From contig JAKSDQ010000088.1 of NCBI GenBank assembly GCA_022360015.1, positions 1 through 40,569 of the forward strand: DNA of 40,569 nucleotides. The letters run 5' to 3'. The notes under the pieces are model-generated. The model searched no databases, was not told the DNA's origin, and was given only the letters and a program-made list of their open reading frames with translations. The position numbers and the translations under genes were made by a program. Source of the DNA: Cytophagales bacterium (lineage in GTDB: Bacteria; Bacteroidota; Bacteroidia; Cytophagales; Cyclobacteriaceae). Shown one piece after another: positions 1 through 9,791 of the stretch. Within the stretch, counting starts at the first letter, position 1. Every line of letters begins with the position of its first letter.

Positions 1-987
1 CTCATCAACCGCGAACTGGCGGCCGACAAACAGTGAGTCCCCTTTTAAAAGGAGACTAAATGCAGGATTGCTAACATCGCTCCGATCAAAAGTAAGCTGA
101 GGTGACAATACAGCGCTTTGCCAGTCCTGGGTACCTTTTTCCACCACAAAAAGTGCCGCATCGGTATTGTTAGGCTGGTCTTGCGCACTTCCGATAAAAA
201 GTGTTTGTCCGTCGGTGGCAAGCGACTGTCCAAACCTATACGTATCTGCCAAAGCATCAGGCTCATAGGTGGCGGTAGGTAAATCCGGCCAACCGCCATT
301 TCCGGCCTGCTCATAGACGAATACTTTTCCAGGGTCGATCCTGGTGTTGCTAAACGCAAAAAAATCTTCCGCCAATAAAATACAATTGTTACAACTATTG
401 GCTCTATTTTTTTCGGCCTGGGAAAAAGTTTTAACCAGCGCCCTGCTGCTCCAGGATGAACCTGTTTTTTCATACAGGCTTACCAGGGTTGACGGATCAT
501 TCGTTTCGCTTGTTTTCAATACCAGCAAGCGATTATCACGGAATTTTGCCGCTCTTATACTATATCCTCCTGTTCCGGTAAGTTTAGTCGTTTCTTCCAT
601 ATCACCCCAGCCTCCATCCGGCTTTTCAAAAAAATAGACCCCATCAAATGTGACCAGCATTACCACATCACCTTCAATTTGTACATCTTCAATTAGTTCA
701 TGGGTGATCAAAGGCTCACTGATCTTTAACGTTGCCTCGGTTCGCCACGTATCATCATCATGCCTCCTGAACAGGTAGGCGCCGCCAAATCCCTCATCCT
801 CAGGAAAGCGGTTATTGCCGGCCACCACGAGGTCACCTTCCATATCCACATGCCAACCCAGATAGGATTGCTCAAGATCACCGTAAATCGACTGGTAATT
901 GGTAAAGTGCATCTGGCCTAGTACTGATGATGTTAACCAAAAGAGCAGAAAAGTGACTATGCTGAAAACAAAGCTGTTGAAAGTCAT
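1..987 (-). CDS. Exported beta-repeat protein, 3' end cut off by window edge
   Basis: The minus-strand frame is open from an ATG at 985-987 to base 1 (329 codons), so the C-terminus lies outside the window. The first ~24 residues (MTFNSFVFSIVTFLLFW, then LTSSVLG) look like a Sec signal peptide. The rest is made of repeats of about 50-60 residues with patterns such as GDLVVAGNNRF, GAYLFRR, GQTLFIGSAQD and GKVFVYEQAG. These resemble FG-GAP/Kelch-like propeller blades of Bacteroidota surface proteins, but no exact family is recognised. It follows the phosphoesterase gene on the same strand after a 559-bp gap, so it may be separately transcribed. Its product should be periplasmic or surface-exposed. 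The ligand is unknown. Confidence 0.75.
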   Translation of the reverse strand, partial: MTFNSFVFSIVTFLLFWLTSSVLGQMHFTNYQSIYGDLEQSYLGWHVDMEGDLVVAGNNRFPEDEGFGGAYLFRRHDDDTWRTEATLKISEPLITHELIEDVQIEGDVVMLVTFDGVYFFEKPDGGWGDMEETTKLTGTGGYSIRAAKFRDNRLLVLKTSETNDPSTLVSLYEKTGSSWSSRALVKTFSQAEKNRANSCNNCILLAEDFFAFSNTRIDPGKVFVYEQAGNGGWPDLPTATYEPDALADTYRFGQSLATDGQTLFIGSAQDQPNNTDAALFVVEKGTQDWQSAVLSPQLTFDRSDVSNPAFSLLLKGDSLFVGRQFAVDE

Positions 988-1148
988 TGGTTGATTATTT
1001 TAATAAAAATTAAATGCAAGGCTATGAAACTAACCAGTAAGTAGCCTTAGCTCGCATACAGCATGCTGACTTCTGCATAGAAACTCAGTGACCTGTAAAA
1101 AAACTTCCATAACTCCTTTATCAAATCCAGGCTAAGGTCGCCATTAAT

Positions 1149-1209
1149 GTTTCAACAAAAAAGGTTGAACCTTGTATATAAGGTTAGGATTTTTATAGTT
1201 AGTTGAAAC
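1149..1209. repeat. Nested inverted repeats in the 988-1546 gap
   Basis: Outer arms GTTTCAAC (1149-1156) and GTTGAAAC (1202-1209) enclose AAGGTT (1161-1166), AACCTT (1168-1173) and AAGGTT (1180-1185). The element lies about 160 bp upstream of the minus-strand gene starting at 987. It could be an operator, an attenuator or a processed leader; the sequence does not decide. I see no supported gene in the rest of the 559-bp gap. Confidence 0.4.
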
Positions 1210-1546
1210 GGCAAAAAACAGTCATGCTTTGGCTTACATATTAAAAAATTTAATTCATTCATTTCCCTCCAAATTTACTTCAATCACACCTGTGATAAAA
1301 GTCAAAAGCGAAAAACGGGGCTATAAAGTGAGGTGAAATCATACATGGTTAAATTGCTATGGATGAAAGATAAAAACATATCGGATTGAATTTCATTTCA
1401 ACGGTCAGACTATTGATTTTGAGGGGTTTACATTTGGTATGTTTTTATGGACACCACGACATCGATACACATATTGATGCGATACGGTACGTCATTCTTT
1501 TTAATTAAGGTGAAAAAACTCCCTTCACCCCTATCAATTCTTCCTG

Positions 1547-2974
1547 CTAAGTCCATATGGAGGGTAGCTGAACCAGATCATAAGCCACTTGCAAATTTTC
1601 ATCTTCTTTTTGAATGTATTTGGGCCACTCATAAGTTTCCAGGCCACTGGCCGAACTGCTAAGCATACTGCTCCAGTGTGCCTGCCGATCTTGACGATAT
1701 AGCATGCCGCCCGGCCCCATCCCGGGATGAAAAGCCAGTTGAAGGCTTATCGGGCCTGCGTAGTCTATTGCGGGGCCTGTCCAATACTGCTCACCAATAT
1801 CTCGCAAATATAATCTCAGCATTAACCGCTCACTCCTAAAGTCTACACCAAGCCAGAACCTTCCATCCTCGCTGGTCAGCAGCTCCATGCTATGCTGGTA
1901 AGGTGCCGGACGGATGTACCGCCCTTTCAGTTGCAGCAGCAAAATGTGGTTTGCTTCCTTGGTTGAGAGGCTGAGCTCCCGGGCTTGCTTCCAGCTTTCA
2001 GGATCGCTTGAGGGGAAGGGCCAGCTCAGCGACTCTTTAATCTCACCTGCGGTGTCCAGTACCTGATAACGTAATCCCTGCTTGTCAATGGCTACCTGGG
2101 CAGCATGCAGGTATTCGGTCATACCTGGCATAAAACCGCCGGGCCCGAAGTCGGTACCTGCCCCCCCGGAACAAATCTGTAATATGCCATCCATCACCTT
2201 TACATCAAAGGCAATAATGTGGCTGCACAGATAAGCATCGACGCGGTGTTTTTTCAAAGTGTTCCAGAAAGGGGCCCGTTCTTCCGGTTTGAAGCACCAC
2301 TGAGGGGCCTGCAGGTAGCCATTAACCGGAAATACCGGATAGTGACCTACCACCAGTTTGTAAGTAGCCTCGGCATTGTCTTCCAACACCTGATCCAGCC
2401 AGGTGGTATCAGAAAAGCTGAAATCTTTCATATAATCATAGCCTTGGTAATCAGACCGTATAGGCTGGTGGGTGGAGACATACAACAGGTTACCTTCACG
2501 AATGTAGTAGGCCAGCCCTTCCAGGCCTTTGGGGCCGTTTTGGGGAATGTCAGGATGGTACTTGCGGAAGAGCTCGTCACTTTTGGGGTTAAGCGAATGG
2601 TGATTGCTGGTGGATTGGTACAGTGGATACTTCTTTTCCTTCAACCATTTCATCTCCACATCGAGCCAATGTTGCCACTGGCGCTCATCGGATCCTGTCA
2701 TCACCGCATCGCCGGGAAAGGCGATGAACTCAGGGTCATGTTCCAGGCGTTTGATCATTTCAATTACCTTTTGGTGCCTGGCTTCGTGGGGTTTGCCAGG
2801 CTGGCCGGAAGTGGAGTCACTGTAAAACAAAAACTGGTGGCCGGAAGGATCCCTGGGTTGTAAACAATTTATTTTTTCTGTTTGCGGCGTTGCTTCTTTG
2901 CCAAGGCCATGAAATGCCAACGCGGTCATTGTGCCGGTAATAGCTGCGTCTTTGAGGAATTTTCTGCGCTTCAT
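1547..2974 (-). CDS. Tat-type metallophosphoesterase-like protein with degenerate metal ligands
   Basis: 475 residues. The N-terminus KRRKFLKDAA with a following apolar stretch is a twin-arginine type signal, so the folded protein is probably exported. The calcineurin-like fold is indicated in order by FYSDSTSG (D53, motif I), FPGDAV (D89, motif II), STSNHHS (N124/H125, the GNH/D motif), VVGHYPVF (H211, GHxP) and LCSHIIAFD (H252). Motif I lacks the usual His of DxH, and the last GHxH motif has Ile254 where the second His belongs, so metal binding may be altered. Residues ~320-475 form an extra beta-rich domain with a look of the LamG/concanavalin fold (inference). The gene lies 30 bp below the BNR protein and closes the contiguous part of locus 1. 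The substrate is unknown; phosphate removal from an imported or surface glycan would fit. Confidence 0.75.
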   Translation of the reverse strand: MKRRKFLKDAAITGTMTALAFHGLGKEATPQTEKINCLQPRDPSGHQFLFYSDSTSGQPGKPHEARHQKVIEMIKRLEHDPEFIAFPGDAVMTGSDERQWQHWLDVEMKWLKEKKYPLYQSTSNHHSLNPKSDELFRKYHPDIPQNGPKGLEGLAYYIREGNLLYVSTHQPIRSDYQGYDYMKDFSFSDTTWLDQVLEDNAEATYKLVVGHYPVFPVNGYLQAPQWCFKPEERAPFWNTLKKHRVDAYLCSHIIAFDVKVMDGILQICSGGAGTDFGPGGFMPGMTEYLHAAQVAIDKQGLRYQVLDTAGEIKESLSWPFPSSDPESWKQARELSLSTKEANHILLLQLKGRYIRPAPYQHSMELLTSEDGRFWLGVDFRSERLMLRLYLRDIGEQYWTGPAIDYAGPISLQLAFHPGMGPGGMLYRQDRQAHWSSMLSSSASGLETYEWPKYIQKEDENLQVAYDLVQLPSIWT

Positions 2975-3004
2975 CTTTTCTAGCAGTTGAATGGACTTAT
3001 TTAG

Positions 3005-4882
3005 CTATTTTATCATTGTACCGAATACCTTCACTTCCATATCCAATACATGAGCCAAAATATGATTTTGAACATAAGGCTTAAGATCTGATACTTTAAA
3101 AGAAACTCTTTTCACCATGGATATCGCTTTTGGATGGAGTATGGCCTTCTCTGGTACAACCGTCCAATATCTCTTTTCTCCATTACTGCTTATATTGGGG
3201 ACACTGATCTTTGCTATATCAGATTTTATAGTTTGGACATGAACCTCAATAGGTCCTTCGATGGCAAGTGAGGTGATATTCTGTAACTGTAAATCTGTGG
3301 AAATAGTACCTTCCTTCATATCCACTTGGGTATTGTTAAACTTAATCAGGAAGTTGTTTGTGATATCACGACTTCCGCTCACATCATTATTTTGCAGCTC
3401 TATTTCAGGGTCAACCTTGATGCCTGTCGTCCATAGCTGTTGTTTTCCGGTTCTGTTCTCTATCCAAAAAGCATGGAATATCCCTTTGGCATCAGCGGCA
3501 AAACCGGATGTATGTCCTACAGCGTGTCCGGTGGGTAAGACATAAACCAAGTGAGTATGATCTTTGGGGAAAAACGAATTACCACCTCTTATAGCATCAA
3601 TAATCACATCCGGGATTTTATTTTCTCCAAACTCCGACGAGGTTTCTGAAACTGTAACGCTCGGTAAAAAGCTTTTTCCTCCATTGATTGAAACAGCACA
3701 TCGTACATGATAGCCCAAATTATCTGCATGATTTCTTCGATCATACCAAAGGACACAAACAATTCCTTTATTGTTTACCGAAACAGCAGGAAGAAAATGA
3801 TCCTTAATTGGATCAGTATTTCTATTCCATTGATCATCATTCACCCTGACAGGACTGGACCAGGTCTCGCCCTTATCAGAAGAATAGGTTAAGTATATTT
3901 CTGCCCTTCCTGAGCGTATATCCATCCAGGTGAGGTATAGTCTATCGTTAAAACGCGATTTGCTTCTATCTACTGCCAAAGAAGGATTAAAGTTATACTG
4001 GTACTTACTCATAGTCCACAGTCTGTCTTTGTACATATCCGTTACTTTCGTTGGCTTATCAAGCGAAAAACCGCCATCGCTGGACTTTATAGCATATAAT
4101 TCAGTGTGTGACTCTCTGGAATCCTCTTCCCTGTATGTTACTTTAGTTTCTTCCAACGTAAGATCTTTATGAAAACGCTTTCCTACACCAAATACGGCTA
4201 CCCAAGTACCATCGGATAACACCACGCCGTTACTTAGAGTACCTCCAATTTCATCGTCGGGATCGGTTAAGAAACGTTTGAGCGGGCCAAAAAAAGTCTT
4301 TCCTTTATCGGATGATGTATATAGACTTAAATCTCTGTATCGGGTTCCGTCAATGGCATGGGATCTGCCCAAATTATGGATATAGACATTTCCTTTATAT
4401 GGACTATCGCCCGATTTATCTACAACAATATAAGGTCGATCAAGTCCATGATAGGTAATCGGTATAAGCGTAGGCTTTTCCCATGAATTTCCGCCATCCG
4501 GAGATCTGTGAACCGCCAATTTGTACTCCGGATATTCATTTTGTTTTGAGAAAGTCATGTGCGCATAATAGGCAATCCCATCTGCATCATAGGCACAAGC
4601 CTCATCCGAACTAAATTCGTAATCATTTGTATGTAATGTGTTGGTCCAGTTTTTTCCACCGTCACCGGAATAATACACTACCGTACTGTTATCATCTATA
4701 TTCATTACCCCGCCAAATAACACATTGGGATTCGTGGGGTGAGCTGCCAAGGTGGGTTCGAAGTACGATTTGTCAGGCTTATCAGCACTGACAAGGACAT
4801 TTTTCCCAACCTCAATGATTTGTGCGGTAGCCGGGTTAAAAAGGATAAGGAGCGTAAGCATAAATAGAGAATGGACAGACAT
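3005..4882 (-). CDS. Exported BNR/Asp-box (sialidase-fold) protein
   Basis: ATG at 4882 is preferred over the in-frame ATG at 4915 because MSVHSLFMLTLLILFNPATA forms a clean Sec signal peptide; this gives 625 residues. At least six Asp boxes (S/T-x-D-x-G-x-x-W/F) mark propeller blades: SGDGGKNW, SPDGGNSW, SSDKGKTF, SSDGGFSL, SSDKGETW and SINGGKSF. Such proteins are commonly named exo-alpha-sialidases, but I do not see a clear RIP motif or assignable Arg triad, so glycan binding or another hydrolase activity is equally possible. Residues beyond ~490 form a separate beta domain. It lies 194 bp below susD of locus 1 and 30 bp above the phosphoesterase. It probably works outside or in the periplasm on the substrate captured by that SusC/SusD pair. 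Confidence 0.75.
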   Translation of the reverse strand: MSVHSLFMLTLLILFNPATAQIIEVGKNVLVSADKPDKSYFEPTLAAHPTNPNVLFGGVMNIDDNSTVVYYSGDGGKNWTNTLHTNDYEFSSDEACAYDADGIAYYAHMTFSKQNEYPEYKLAVHRSPDGGNSWEKPTLIPITYHGLDRPYIVVDKSGDSPYKGNVYIHNLGRSHAIDGTRYRDLSLYTSSDKGKTFFGPLKRFLTDPDDEIGGTLSNGVVLSDGTWVAVFGVGKRFHKDLTLEETKVTYREEDSRESHTELYAIKSSDGGFSLDKPTKVTDMYKDRLWTMSKYQYNFNPSLAVDRSKSRFNDRLYLTWMDIRSGRAEIYLTYSSDKGETWSSPVRVNDDQWNRNTDPIKDHFLPAVSVNNKGIVCVLWYDRRNHADNLGYHVRCAVSINGGKSFLPSVTVSETSSEFGENKIPDVIIDAIRGGNSFFPKDHTHLVYVLPTGHAVGHTSGFAADAKGIFHAFWIENRTGKQQLWTTGIKVDPEIELQNNDVSGSRDITNNFLIKFNNTQVDMKEGTISTDLQLQNITSLAIEGPIEVHVQTIKSDIAKISVPNISSNGEKRYWTVVPEKAILHPKAISMVKRVSFKVSDLKPYVQNHILAHVLDMEVKVFGTMIK

Positions 4883-5076
4883 TCTCTTATAGGAAAAAAA
4901 CAGATTTATAATCATCTTTATTTTGTTTAATATTTTGATTCATCTCTTATAATTCGTCCATCTAACTGACTTTTTGACCAGCGATTAAGGTATAAGGACC
5001 AACCCCGTCGGCTATACCCTACCCACTATTTGGAAACAGTCAGCAACATTCGGTATCTCAAGTAGCAATCACCATT

Positions 5077-6420
5077 CTAATAACCCTCATTTTGCACCAA
5101 ATTAGGGTTGAGAATCATTTCACTCTGGGGTAAGGGTAACAGTTGATCAGTAGGTTGCCATCCGTTTGGATTGTGTGCCCCTAATACCGCATTTGCCCTT
5201 CCTGTTCGTACAAGATCGGGAAACCGGTGATTCTCAAAACAGAATTCCACGAACCGCTCCTGTTCAATGGCCAATAATAGCGCCTCCTTACTGGTGGCCG
5301 AGGTATTTGAAAGGCCAACGCGGCTACGAATGACATTTATATCTTGAGCGGCTCCGGTAGTATTGTCTAATTGTGCTCGTGCCTCGGCTCTAATCAAATA
5401 GAGTTCGGCCAATCGAAGTAGAATGGGCCGGTCCTGACTTCCATTGATATTAGGATCGCGGTATTTATATATGTAGAAAGTTCCATCGGTATACATCCTC
5501 AGAGAAGCCTCGAAACGTTGATCGCCCGGTTCAAAAGCAGCGACTATTTTATCAGAGGGTGCCAGACCATAAATACCTCCAAGAGTACCTGGAAATGAAT
5601 AATAGGCAGTGAAATTATCACCTAGCACCGGATAAAATAATTCCCATATAACTTCGGGAGAATTTTTATTGTAGAGATTGGTATAATTAGTCTCCATCTG
5701 ATACAGATCTTTGTCTATCACTTGTGTAGCGATTTCTTCTGCCCTGATCCAATCTTCTGTGTACAGGTAAGCCCTGGCCAGCAAAGCGGTGGCAGCGGTT
5801 CGGGTAGCCCTGGTTTTAAATTCGTCAGGATCATTGTAAGAAACAGGTAAAGCCGCTTCAGCTTGCTGTAAGTCTTCTATGATTTGATCGAATACCTCGT
5901 TTCTTGAAACCCGGGCAGGGGAAGAATCAGGTCCGATATCTGTGGTTAACAGTAAGGGTACCCCACCAAAGTATCTGACCAATTGAAAGTTACAAAATGC
6001 CCTGATAAAATAGGCCTCAGCCAGGTAGCTTTCCCGTTGAGCTACAGGGATAGTGGTGATCCGAGGCACACGTTCAAGGATAAAATTAGTCTGACGGATA
6101 ATTTTATATAATGCCTGCCAAACACCTTCCACCAAAAAATTAGAAGCCAGGACAGCATTACCATCCAATTGCCCTTCAGGATCAGGCCGGTTAAGTTTAT
6201 CATTTGTCTCATCTGAAAGTAAATCCATCCGCATAATATCCAATCCATATGGGTTCTGTAGTCCACTATATAATCCAAGCAAAGCGCTTTCGGTGGTATT
6301 GGCATTGGTAATAGTCGTTTGGTCGGTCAACAAATCTACCGGCTCGACTTCAAGATGGTTGCAGGCCGTGCTCCATAAAATCAGCACAAGAAGGACATAA
6401 AAAGCAATAAAGTTTTTCAT
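5077..6420 (-). CDS. SusD/RagB-family nutrient-binding lipoprotein, locus 1
   Basis: 447 residues with a lipoprotein signal (LWSTAC, Cys20), so it is anchored in the outer membrane, facing out. SusD family marks are the tetratricopeptide-like helices (AEAYFIRAFCNFQLVRYFG, ARAYLYTEDW), the LRLAELYLIRAEARAQ segment and the C-terminal ERFVEFCFENHRFPDLVRTG block. SusD proteins cap the SusC channel and bind the incoming oligomer. The start is 10 bp after the susC stop, the same spacing as in locus 2, so the two genes are co-transcribed and surely form a pair. It is shorter than many SusD proteins. It is clearly paralogous to the SusD at 16572-17909. Confidence 0.95.
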   Translation of the reverse strand: MKNFIAFYVLLVLILWSTACNHLEVEPVDLLTDQTTITNANTTESALLGLYSGLQNPYGLDIMRMDLLSDETNDKLNRPDPEGQLDGNAVLASNFLVEGVWQALYKIIRQTNFILERVPRITTIPVAQRESYLAEAYFIRAFCNFQLVRYFGGVPLLLTTDIGPDSSPARVSRNEVFDQIIEDLQQAEAALPVSYNDPDEFKTRATRTAATALLARAYLYTEDWIRAEEIATQVIDKDLYQMETNYTNLYNKNSPEVIWELFYPVLGDNFTAYYSFPGTLGGIYGLAPSDKIVAAFEPGDQRFEASLRMYTDGTFYIYKYRDPNINGSQDRPILLRLAELYLIRAEARAQLDNTTGAAQDINVIRSRVGLSNTSATSKEALLLAIEQERFVEFCFENHRFPDLVRTGRANAVLGAHNPNGWQPTDQLLPLPQSEMILNPNLVQNEGY

Positions 6421-6430
6421 GGTATTTTGA

Positions 6431-9400
6431 TTAAATTCCTAGTTTGAAGCCTATCAAGATTATTTTTGTTTGTGGAATGGCCCCTACGTCTATTCCCTGA
6501 GCGGTATTTCTTCTTTGCTCAGATCCTGTGGTGAACGCATTTACCTCGGGGTCAAACCCGTAGTAATCCGTAAAGGTGATCAGGTTCTGGCCTGTTACAT
6601 AAATCTTTGCTGAAGAAAGTTTCATCCGGTTCGCCCAGAATTCAGGTAGTTGGTAAGAGAGCGTAATGTTCTTCACCCTGACATACGATGCATCGAAAAT
6701 GTAGCGACTGGACTGCACATTATTCAACCCTGCTCCGACAGCGGTGGTCACACGAGGAACGTCGGTAACATCCCCTGGTCTGCGCCAACGCTGAAGAAGA
6801 ATAGCATCCTGATTCAAACCGAAGTCGACCAGGGTAGTCGTACCCCACAGGTTTACATTATAGTTTTGATGACCCTGGACAAATTGCACAAATACATCCA
6901 GTTGCAAACCCTTATAGGAGAAGGTATTGGTTAAGCCTCCAAAGTAATCCGGTTGATTATTACCAATTATTGTAAAGTCCTCCCCACTTGTGGTAATTCG
7001 GCCGTCCCTGTTCACATCCTGATACAAGGCATTACCGGTTTCGGGATCTACTCCTAAAAAATTGAATCCATAGAAAGTGTTCAAGGGCTGACCTGGAATG
7101 AGGTAACTCATATAAGTTTCAAAAACGGGTCTTTCATCAAGCAGCCGAACAACTTCGTTGCGGATGAAAGAAAGGTTGAATTGTGTATTCCACTTGAAGG
7201 TACGGTCAATATTGGTGGTTTGGACACTCAATTCCAGCCCTTTGTTTTCAACATCTCCAATATTGTCAACCAGGCTGATAAAACCGCTGGTAGCCTGGAC
7301 TGGTCGCGTAAACAGTAAATCTTTGGTTTTGGAAAGAAACAGGTCTGTAACGAGTGAAATACGGTTTTGCAGGAAGCTCAGTTCGAGCCCAAGATTGTAA
7401 GTCTCCGTTTCCTCCCACTTTAAATCATCATTGGCAATACGGGTTTGTGAGGTGCCGGTACGATTTAAATAAGGAGCGTTGGCCTCCCAGGCAGAAATAT
7501 AATCAAAATCTCCGATCTGGTCGTTGCCGGTAATGCCATAGCTTGCCCTTAGCTTACCGAAGGAAAGTATCGGATTATCCTGAAGAAACGCTTCTTCGGT
7601 AAAATTCCATCCGGCGGAGGCGGCCCAAAAGGTACCATGACGATTGCTGGGCCCAAAGCGGGAAGAGCCATCCCGGCGTAGGGTAAAACTGGCCAAATAC
7701 TTTTGCTGATAGTCATAGCTAATGCGGCCAAAAAATGAATTAAAACTATAACCCGTCTTATTTGAACTTACATTAGCGGGTACCGCCGCCGAAGATAGAT
7801 AAGTTAAATTATCGGAGGGAAATCCGGTTCCTGATTGAGCACTGCTAAACTCAGTGCGTCCCAGATAGGTTAGCCCCAAGAGCCCTTGCAGGGAATGATC
7901 TTCTCCAACGGTCTTGTTGAATTCCAGTGTTGGTTCGATGGTATAAGTACCAATATCCCTGGTACTATAAAACCCAATCCCATCCGGGAAGCCTTGTCTG
8001 GTAAGTGGGGTGTAAAAATGGTCTTCTCGTAAATAGTTTAAGTCATAAGAAAAATTGGAACGGAATGTAAGCCAGGGTAATAAATACAGATTAACGAAAG
8101 CATTCGCTATGATTTTGTCCGTCCTGTTTTTCACCCGTGAGTGATTTGGGGCGATCAGCGGATTATCATAGAAAACAGGGCTTGTGGTTAAATTACCATT
8201 TTCATGCCGTACGGCAACATTAGGGGGCATGTAGAAAGCCTGTTGCAAGGTGCTGTAAATCAAATTATTGGGTGTAATAAAGTCATCAGAAATCCGGCTA
8301 GCCGCAAGATTCATCCCAAAACCAGCCTTTTCAGATGGTGTATGAGAAAGATTGACCCTGGCTGTACCCCTGCGTAAACGGTTGGCAATCAAAATACCCT
8401 CCTCATCACGATAGCTGGTACTGACATAAAACTTAGTCTTATCATTGCCCCCGCTGGTGTTGAATTGATACTCTGAGATCGTTGCCGTCCGCAAAACCTG
8501 ATCCAGCCAATCGGTGTTAGTAGTACTATCGGCGTTGGCCAATGCTTCGGGAATAGGTAGATTGTCATTCCTATACGAATCACGGCGAAGCTCTAAAAAC
8601 TCTTCCGTATTCAAAAGATCAATGCGGTCCGTTTCCGTGGCCCAACCTCTAAAGACATGCAAATTATACTTTGTTTTACCCGAGGAACCTTTCTTGGTGG
8701 TGATGAGCACCACACCATTAGCAGCTCTGGAACCGTAGATCGCCGTGGCCGCGGCATCCTTGAGTACCTCGATGGACGCAATATCATCGGGATTCAATCC
8801 GGCCAGGGTATTTCTGCCTTCCCGGTTTAGCAATACTCCAGGTGTATTACCGGAACTAGGGGTAATATTGCTTTGTAGTAAGGGCACGCCATCCACCACG
8901 TATAAGGGTTCATTTCCCGCAACGATGGAACGCTGTCCCCGAATGCGAACTGTAACCGCAGCACCTGGTGTGCCCGAACTATTGGTAATCTGTACACCAG
9001 GTATCTGCCCCTGTAAGGCCTGGTCAAATGAGACCACCGGCAGATTTTCAATCTGCTTGCTGTCTACACTGGTAATGGAACTGGTGAGCTCTTTCTGTGT
9101 GGCAGTACCATAACCTATGACTACCACATCCTGCAAATTGGTGATATTAGGATGAAGCACCATATCCAATATGGCACCTGAACCTATGGTTACCTCCTCT
9201 GAAATGTAACCCACATAAGAAAACACCAAGGTAGTGGCCTCATCGGAGACCTGCAATACATAGTTTCCTTCAATGTCTGTAACTGTGCCAAAGTTAGTAC
9301 CTTTAACCAGAATACTGGCTCCTGGCAAGGGTTCATCATTTTCGTCAGTAACTTTTCCCGAGATGGTACGGTCATAGTCAGTTATTTTAAACGTCCGGTT

Positions 9401-9778
9401 TTTAAGCTTTAATTCATGTACTTCTTTGGCCTTCACATTTATGGTATTATTGATCTGCCGAAATTCCAGGCCAGCTTCATTGGCAATTTTTTTGAGCAAA
9501 CCGCCTACGCTAATCTGCTGATAGGGTAAATCGAGTTTAATTTTTACTCCCCGCACATCTTCTTTGAAGGCAAAATCAAAGTCTGTTTTAGCTTTTATCA
9601 CCCTAAAAACCTTCAACAAGCCCACTTCCTTAAATTCAAGAGAGATGTAGACATCGTTGACATTTTGCCCATTGGATGCCCCGGCCAGTAAAAGGTTGTA
9701 GCCTGCACATTGAATAATGATGGCAAAAAGCGCTTGTCGGGAAATAATCATAAGTAGTTTTAATAAATCATATTTCAT
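6431..9778 (-). CDS. SusC-family TonB-dependent transporter with STN domain, locus 1
   Basis: 1115 residues. Order of parts: signal region 1-~38; STN signalling domain ~45-115 (DVYISLEFKEVGLLKVF onward); linker; carboxypeptidase-regulatory-like domain ~138-215 (ISGKVTDENDEPLPGAS); plug ~220-370 (VVIGYGTATQKELTSS, LYVVDGVPL, IYGSRAANGVVLITTKKG); then the 22-strand barrel ending in ILIGFKLGI. It imports oligomers with its SusD partner using TonB energy. The STN domain can touch the periplasmic part of FecR and so pass the transport signal to the sigma factor. The gene is separated from fecR by 164 bp holding hairpins. From ~residue 138 onward it is strikingly similar to the SusC at 17920-21258, while the STN domain is not. 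Confidence 0.95.
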   Translation of the reverse strand: MKYDLLKLLMIISRQALFAIIIQCAGYNLLLAGASNGQNVNDVYISLEFKEVGLLKVFRVIKAKTDFDFAFKEDVRGVKIKLDLPYQQISVGGLLKKIANEAGLEFRQINNTINVKAKEVHELKLKNRTFKITDYDRTISGKVTDENDEPLPGASILVKGTNFGTVTDIEGNYVLQVSDEATTLVFSYVGYISEEVTIGSGAILDMVLHPNITNLQDVVVIGYGTATQKELTSSITSVDSKQIENLPVVSFDQALQGQIPGVQITNSSGTPGAAVTVRIRGQRSIVAGNEPLYVVDGVPLLQSNITPSSGNTPGVLLNREGRNTLAGLNPDDIASIEVLKDAAATAIYGSRAANGVVLITTKKGSSGKTKYNLHVFRGWATETDRIDLLNTEEFLELRRDSYRNDNLPIPEALANADSTTNTDWLDQVLRTATISEYQFNTSGGNDKTKFYVSTSYRDEEGILIANRLRRGTARVNLSHTPSEKAGFGMNLAASRISDDFITPNNLIYSTLQQAFYMPPNVAVRHENGNLTTSPVFYDNPLIAPNHSRVKNRTDKIIANAFVNLYLLPWLTFRSNFSYDLNYLREDHFYTPLTRQGFPDGIGFYSTRDIGTYTIEPTLEFNKTVGEDHSLQGLLGLTYLGRTEFSSAQSGTGFPSDNLTYLSSAAVPANVSSNKTGYSFNSFFGRISYDYQQKYLASFTLRRDGSSRFGPSNRHGTFWAASAGWNFTEEAFLQDNPILSFGKLRASYGITGNDQIGDFDYISAWEANAPYLNRTGTSQTRIANDDLKWEETETYNLGLELSFLQNRISLVTDLFLSKTKDLLFTRPVQATSGFISLVDNIGDVENKGLELSVQTTNIDRTFKWNTQFNLSFIRNEVVRLLDERPVFETYMSYLIPGQPLNTFYGFNFLGVDPETGNALYQDVNRDGRITTSGEDFTIIGNNQPDYFGGLTNTFSYKGLQLDVFVQFVQGHQNYNVNLWGTTTLVDFGLNQDAILLQRWRRPGDVTDVPRVTTAVGAGLNNVQSSRYIFDASYVRVKNITLSYQLPEFWANRMKLSSAKIYVTGQNLITFTDYYGFDPEVNAFTTGSEQRRNTAQGIDVGAIPQTKIILIGFKLGI

Positions 9779-9791
9779 ATTTTTGCTTTAT

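Noticed and set aside
45-473. 142-codon minus-strand ORF
   Set aside because: It is out of frame within the clearly protein-like partial gene 1-987, whose frame is open over its full 329 codons.
2219-2863. 214-codon plus-strand ORF
   Set aside because: Shadow of the phosphoesterase gene on the other strand; the protein motifs are all in the minus frame.
5077-9778. Sialic-acid utilisation locus
   Set aside because: The BNR protein alone does not prove sialidase activity and no sialate lyase, epimerase or kinase gene is present in the window.
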